NCBI GenBank assembly: GCA_937913075.1
Contig: CALEPU010000020.1
Location: 1 to 24,818 of the forward strand
Source: an uncultured Clostridia bacterium
Lineage (GTDB): Bacteria > Bacillota > Clostridia > Christensenellales > CAG-138
Direction: 5' to 3'
DNA: 24,818 nt
The notes under the pieces are model-generated. The model searched no databases and had not been told where the DNA came from. It saw only the letters and a program-made list of their open reading frames with translations. Below are positions 21,313 to 24,818 of the stretch, in pieces (the first letter of the stretch is position 1; each line of letters starts with the position of its first letter). The translations under genes were made by a program, and so were the position numbers.

Positions 21313-21678
21313 GTGAAGCGTTGCTATTCTCTAAAACGGAACAAGGAGTTCCGCCGTGTGTACAGGGTCGGCAAATCCGTCGGCAGTCATACATTGGTAC
21401 TGATTTTCGCAGCAACCCGCAGGCAGGATAAAAAAATCGGCTTTGCGGTCGGCAAAAAGATTGGCAACGCAGTCGTACGCAATCGTGTGAAGCGCAGATT
21501 GAGGGAGGCAGTGACGCCTCTCCTGCCGGAGCTTATGCCCGGTTACAGGCTCATATTTATCGCACGCGCACCGATTGCGGAGGCAAGCTACCGGGATATT
21601 GTATCCACCGTGCGCCGTCTTGTTATAAAGGCGGGTGTTATCGGCGATCAGGCGGAGCGCCCCTCGGGGGCGGTATGA
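21313..21678 (+). CDS. rnpA: ribonuclease P protein component
   Basis: Protein subunit that helps RNase P RNA mature tRNA 5' ends. From GTG 21313 it has 121 residues, as expected. YSLKRNKEFRRVYRVGKSVG is the N-terminal family segment, and RNRVKRRLRE (56-65) is the RNR motif. I chose this GTG because AGGGA lies 7 nt upstream and the sequence before it (in frame back to 21211) is not conserved RnpA and holds a hairpin. The stop at 21676 is followed by a 75-nt stretch before the likely yidD ATG. Confidence 0.95.
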   Translation: MKRCYSLKRNKEFRRVYRVGKSVGSHTLVLIFAATRRQDKKIGFAVGKKIGNAVVRNRVKRRLREAVTPLLPELMPGYRLIFIARAPIAEASYRDIVSTVRRLVIKAGVIGDQAERPSGAV

Positions 21679-21753
21679 AATGGCTTGGGGTATCGGCTTT
21701 TGCCCCCTTATCGCGATAAGGCGTCCTATACCCTTTCGGTTGGGCTTATATCT

Positions 21754-22029
21754 ATGACTTCGGTCAGAAATGCAATAAAGCGCTTTCTTATATATCTCAT
21801 CCGCTGTTACAGGCAGTTTCGTCCCGACAGAGCGCCATGCTGTCGGTACTCACCATCATGCTCCGAATATGCTATCCAAGCCATAACCGTGCACGGCGCC
21901 GCAAAGGGCTGCTTGCTTGCGTTATGGCGTATTTTGCGCTGCAATCCTTTTTCTTCCGGCGGGTACGATCCCGTGCCGGAGAAGGGGCGTTGGCGCGCCG
22001 CCAAGCTCGATAAGGACACTGATCAATAA
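21754..22029 (+). CDS. yidD: membrane protein insertion efficiency factor YidD
   Basis: A small protein aiding YidC/Sec insertion. From ATG 21754 it has 91 residues, with CCRYSPSCSEYAIQAITVHG (29-48) and CNPFSSGGYDPVP (63-75) as clear family motifs, including the three conserved cysteines. An in-frame TTG at 21685 would add 23 residues; neither start has a strong ribosome site, and I prefer the ATG because the shorter form fits the family length. It sits between rnpA and yidC, as in most bacteria. Confidence 0.93.
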   Translation: MTSVRNAIKRFLIYLIRCYRQFRPDRAPCCRYSPSCSEYAIQAITVHGAAKGCLLALWRILRCNPFSSGGYDPVPEKGRWRAAKLDKDTDQ

Positions 22030-22044
22030 CGAAAGGAACGGCAA

Positions 22045-23289
22045 ATGACTTTTTTTCTGACGAACTGGTTTTACCAGCTCCTCCAGCTTTTGTATAAGCT
22101 GTTCAACAACAACTATCTGCCGACGATAATCGTTGTCACCGTGCTGCTGCGCCTTATACAGATATTCCCCGATATCAACAACCGCAAGACCCAGCTCAAA
22201 ATGCAGGTCGTGCAGCCGCAGCTCAACGCGATACAAAAGAAGTACGAGAACGACCCCGTAAAGCTCCGCGCCGAGCAGTCCAAGCTCATGAAGGAGCACG
22301 GCGTCAGCACCTGGTCGAGCTGTCTTCCCCTGCTTCTCGTGCTGCCCCTTTTCTTCTGCTTCTTAAACGCCTTCCGCTGCTGGGGCAACGAGGAGTCCAT
22401 AATGCTCATGTATGAGACCGCCGTTGCCGAGACCGCGGAGGATGAGTCCGCGCGCACTGCGGCAGCCGATACCGCGCAGAAGACCTTCGATCACTATAAA
22501 TTCCTTTGGGTACACAATATCTGGCAGCCGGACTGCATTATAGACTCCGGCGACGGCGGCTTTCTTTTCCGCTTCGACGCGGACGTCGTTACGAAGCCCT
22601 CGACCTTAAAGAGCATCACCAGCCGCACGCTGGCAAATATGCCCATGTTTAAAAAAGGCTACACGGACATTAACGGCGAGCTCGTTTCTCCCGAGGTCAT
22701 TTGGGATACGCTCTGCGCCTCCGGTCTTGCCTCCGGCGAGCTGGGCGACGCAGGCGCACAGTCGGGCGGCTGCTCCTCCTGCAATACCGATAAGAGCGGC
22801 ATGACCCTGCTGCCCGACGAGGTCGATGCGTCCGTCGCGGCAAAGCTCTTGGGCGAGGCAGAGGTTACTCCCTCTCCCGACGCTTCCGACTCCGCCGACG
22901 CGACCGAAGCTCCCGCAAGCAGCACCGCCGCCAATACCGGTACGCAGATCTATCGCGCAATAATGCAAAAATACCCCGACTCGCTCAGTAAAAACGGCAA
23001 GGCTCCCGCAAACGGCTTTACGATACTGCCCATCCTCGCCGCCGCGATGCAGCTTCTTACCATGCTCGTTTCCAACAAGCGCAGCAAGGGTCAGCAGAGC
23101 GAGCAGCAGAAGCAGATGAACGCCATGATGTACGTCATGCCCGTGATCAGTATTCTCGTCTGTATGAGCTCCACTACCGCATTCGCATTCTATTGGACGG
23201 TCAGCGGCGCCATACAGCTTGTTACCACCGCGATAATCAACGCCATATTCGATAAGAAAAACAAATCAAACATTGTGGAGGCAAAATAA
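22045..23289 (+). CDS. yidC: membrane protein insertase YidC/SpoIIIJ with a large insertion
   Basis: YidC/Oxa1/Alb3 insertase of the cytoplasmic membrane. It has 414 residues against about 260-290 for most Firmicutes. The first helix carries the conserved arginine (VTVLLRLIQIFP, R36), followed by the cytoplasmic hairpin (NRKTQLKMQVVQPQLNAIQK), helix 2 (LPLLLVLPLFFCFLNAFR), the conserved WVHNIWQPD (155-163), and the late helices FTILPILAAAMQLLTMLVSN (325-344), MMYVMPVISILVCM and AFAFYWTVSGAIQLV. Residues about 164-321, between helices 2 and 3 and so outside the cell, form an added domain with GGCSSCN and a low-complexity Ser/Thr/Pro/Asp stretch (275-300). A start at ATG 22045 has AAAGGAA upstream. 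Its stop overlaps the jag ATG by one base. Confidence 0.94.
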   Translation: MTFFLTNWFYQLLQLLYKLFNNNYLPTIIVVTVLLRLIQIFPDINNRKTQLKMQVVQPQLNAIQKKYENDPVKLRAEQSKLMKEHGVSTWSSCLPLLLVLPLFFCFLNAFRCWGNEESIMLMYETAVAETAEDESARTAAADTAQKTFDHYKFLWVHNIWQPDCIIDSGDGGFLFRFDADVVTKPSTLKSITSRTLANMPMFKKGYTDINGELVSPEVIWDTLCASGLASGELGDAGAQSGGCSSCNTDKSGMTLLPDEVDASVAAKLLGEAEVTPSPDASDSADATEAPASSTAANTGTQIYRAIMQKYPDSLSKNGKAPANGFTILPILAAAMQLLTMLVSNKRSKGQQSEQQKQMNAMMYVMPVISILVCMSSTTAFAFYWTVSGAIQLVTTAIINAIFDKKNKSNIVEAK

Positions 23290-24404
23290 TGGAGGAGAAC
23301 GAACTCAAAAGCATCCAGTCCACGGGCAAATCCGTTGACGAAGCTATATTCCGCGGTTTGCAGGAGATGGAGATCTCGATAGACGAGGTCACTATCGAAA
23401 TAATCCAGCAGGAGACAAAGGGCATTTTGGGCATAGGCGCAAAGCCCGCGATAGTAAGGCTCACTCAGCGTCCCCCCGAGGAGTATGAGATCCCCGATTA
23501 TATGAAGCCGCGCGAGCAGCGCGAGCGCAGCAGATCCGACCGCAGCGACCGCCGTGACAGGCGCGACCGCAATGACCGTAACGGCAGCGATCGCCGCGAA
23601 AAGCGCGAGCAGCGCAGGAAGGCCCCGGAGCAGCAGGCTGCCGAGCCCGAGATCAAGGCCGAGCCGCCGGTCAACGTGCTCCCCAACCCCGCCGTTTCCG
23701 AGTTGGAGGCGGAGCCCAAAAAGGAGCGCGAACAGCCCGCTAACGAGGAGCCCTCCGCCGAAACGAAGGAGTCGGAGGTCATCAACTACACTCTTGAAGC
23801 GGCAGAGAACAACCCCGCCGCGATATTCGTCAAGGGTCTTATAGAGCACATGGGCGCTCCCGGTCAGGTGCTTGCCGCTCAGACCGAGGATTGCCTGCGG
23901 CTGAGGATCGACTCCGATATGATGGGCGTGCTGATCGGACACAGGGGCGAAACGCTCGACGCCATGCAGTACCTCACCTCCCTCGTCATAAACCGAAACC
24001 GCAAGACCGAGGGCTACACAAGAATTACTCTTGACACCGAGGATTACCGTGAGAAGCGCGAGGAGACCCTGCGCCGCCTCGCAAAGAAGGTCGCATCGCA
24101 GGTCAAGGCGACCGGCAGAGCAAAAACGCTTGAGCCCATGAACCCCTACGAGCGCCGCGTACTGCATTCAACCCTGCAAAATCATCCCTACGTCACCACT
24201 CACAGCGAGGGCGATGAGCCCAACCGCCGCGTGGTAGTCACTCCCCGCCGCAGGAGCCGCGGGGGTTATAAAAGCCGCAGGAGCGAAAAGGCGCCCCGCA
24301 CCGAGGTCAACTCTCTCGTGAGCCCGGGCGACGTCGCCACCGCTGAGGATATCGCCGCCATAGTATCGAGCGCGGCGGCGTACGCGGAGCAATCCGAGCA
24401 ATAA
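23289..24404 (+). CDS. jag: RNA-binding protein Jag (KhpB)
   Basis: Jag/KhpB binds RNA with KhpA and affects cell elongation and sporulation genes in Firmicutes. It has 371 residues, longer than the usual 200-260. A Jag_N domain occupies about 1-58 (STGKSVDEAIFRGLQEM, ending KGILGIGAKPAIV). A linker of about 100 residues follows, first Arg/Asp-rich (73-111) and then Glu/Pro-rich. The KH domain has the IGHRGETLDAMQ loop (216-227), and the R3H domain carries NPYERRVLHSTLQ (R289, H293). A basic tail (RRRSRGGYKSRRSEK) and an acidic Ala-rich end complete it. The start overlaps the yidC stop (TAATG), so translation is coupled. Confidence 0.95.
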   Translation: MEENELKSIQSTGKSVDEAIFRGLQEMEISIDEVTIEIIQQETKGILGIGAKPAIVRLTQRPPEEYEIPDYMKPREQRERSRSDRSDRRDRRDRNDRNGSDRREKREQRRKAPEQQAAEPEIKAEPPVNVLPNPAVSELEAEPKKEREQPANEEPSAETKESEVINYTLEAAENNPAAIFVKGLIEHMGAPGQVLAAQTEDCLRLRIDSDMMGVLIGHRGETLDAMQYLTSLVINRNRKTEGYTRITLDTEDYREKREETLRRLAKKVASQVKATGRAKTLEPMNPYERRVLHSTLQNHPYVTTHSEGDEPNRRVVVTPRRRSRGGYKSRRSEKAPRTEVNSLVSPGDVATAEDIAAIVSSAAAYAEQSEQ

Positions 24405-24405
24405 A

Positions 24406-24818
24406 ATGTACTTTGATGATACCATATTCGCCCCCGCCACCCCGGCGGGCGGCGCAATTGCGATAATAAGATTGAGCGGAGCAGGCACCCTGGGGCTGCT
24501 CCGCAAGTTCTTTATACCGCAAAACGCCGGCGTGGAAAGCTTTACGCCCGCCCCGCGGCACGTAACCTACGGCGGACTTTACGAAAACGGCGAGCTTATC
24601 GACGCCTGCAACGCGGTCTATTTCAAGGCGCCCCACTCCTACACGGGCGAGGACGCTGCGGAGGTCTACGTCCACGGCTCGCCTGAGGTAGTGCGGCGCG
24701 CCCTCGCGCTCTTTGCCTCCGGCGGCGCAAGGGCGGCGGAGCCGGGCGAGTTCACGAAGCGAGCTTTTTTAAACGGCAAGACGGATCTTTCCGGCGCTGA
24801 GGCGGTCATGGACATGAT
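24406..24818 (+). CDS. mnmE: tRNA modification GTPase MnmE (partial, C-terminus off right edge)
   Basis: MnmE pairs with MnmG in wobble-uridine modification. The 137 visible codons contain the N-terminal folate-binding domain: MYFDDTIFAPATPAGGAIAI, FKAPHSYTGEDAAEVYVHGS, and EPGEFTKRAFLNGKTDLSGAEAV. No stop interrupts it; the GTPase domain lies beyond the window. The ATG at 24406 begins one base after the jag stop. A distinct ribosome site is not obvious, so it is likely translated by coupling with jag. Its usual downstream partner mnmG is about 5 kb upstream on the opposite strand. Confidence 0.97.
   Translation, partial: MYFDDTIFAPATPAGGAIAIIRLSGAGTLGLLRKFFIPQNAGVESFTPAPRHVTYGGLYENGELIDACNAVYFKAPHSYTGEDAAEVYVHGSPEVVRRALALFASGGARAAEPGEFTKRAFLNGKTDLSGAEAVMDM

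Overview
The window reads as a bacterial chromosome segment from an endospore-forming member of the Clostridia (Firmicutes). The evidence is the spmA/spmB spore maturation pair, the two ParB paralogues (Spo0J-type and Noc-type), canonical 16-bp parS palindromes, a YidC of the SpoIIIJ type followed by jag, strong AGGAGG-type Shine-Dalgarno sites and sigma-A promoters close to TTGACA-17-TATAAT. The DNA looks moderately GC-rich by eye. No tRNA, rRNA or CRISPR array was seen.

Layout. (1) Bases 1-1327: an IS110-family transposase, minus strand, running off the left edge and lying directly behind gyrB. (2) 1450-4555: recF-gyrB, minus strand, without dnaA, dnaN or remB beside them. (3) 4751-7219: degV-pckA, minus, ending in a clear terminator. 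(4) 7461-11018: an accessory block, all minus: a small secreted lipoprotein-like gene, comB, an MFS transporter, a 118-aa membrane protein, a 45-aa membrane peptide, and a membrane-anchored surface protein with two SH3-like repeats. (5) 11134-15559: a compact overlapping series parA-parB-trmN6-like-rsmI-spmA-spmB, driven from a promoter just below two parS sites. (6) 15811-19397: mnmG-rsmG and then noc, minus. (7) 19398-19678: a divergent intergenic region where gene direction flips. (8) 19679-24818: plus-strand genes: a small, probably abundant membrane protein, an Lgt-like protein, and the rpmH-rnpA-yidD-yidC-jag-mnmE cluster, which runs off the right edge.

How it fits together. The genes are those that normally flank oriC in Firmicutes: replication and topology (recF, gyrB), segregation and nucleoid occlusion (parA, parB, noc, parS), tRNA/rRNA modification (mnmE, mnmG, rsmG, rsmI, trmN6-like), and membrane insertion plus RNase P (yidC, jag, yidD, rnpA, rpmH). 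The order is rearranged relative to Bacillus. mnmE is separated from mnmG, the mnmG-to-parB block is flipped relative to rpmH-mnmE, and the dnaA side is absent. I see no DnaA-box cluster, so oriC itself is probably outside.

The points most worth a second look are the structured leader and strong expression signals of the unknown 103-aa membrane protein, the apparently leaderless mnmG transcript, the parAB-spmAB linkage, an intrinsic terminator lying inside a lipoprotein reading frame, an Lgt homologue lacking several usual catalytic residues, a YidC with a long extracellular insertion, and an IS110 element whose ribosome site could be masked in read-through RNA. I do not see a clearly new multi-gene defence or mobile system.
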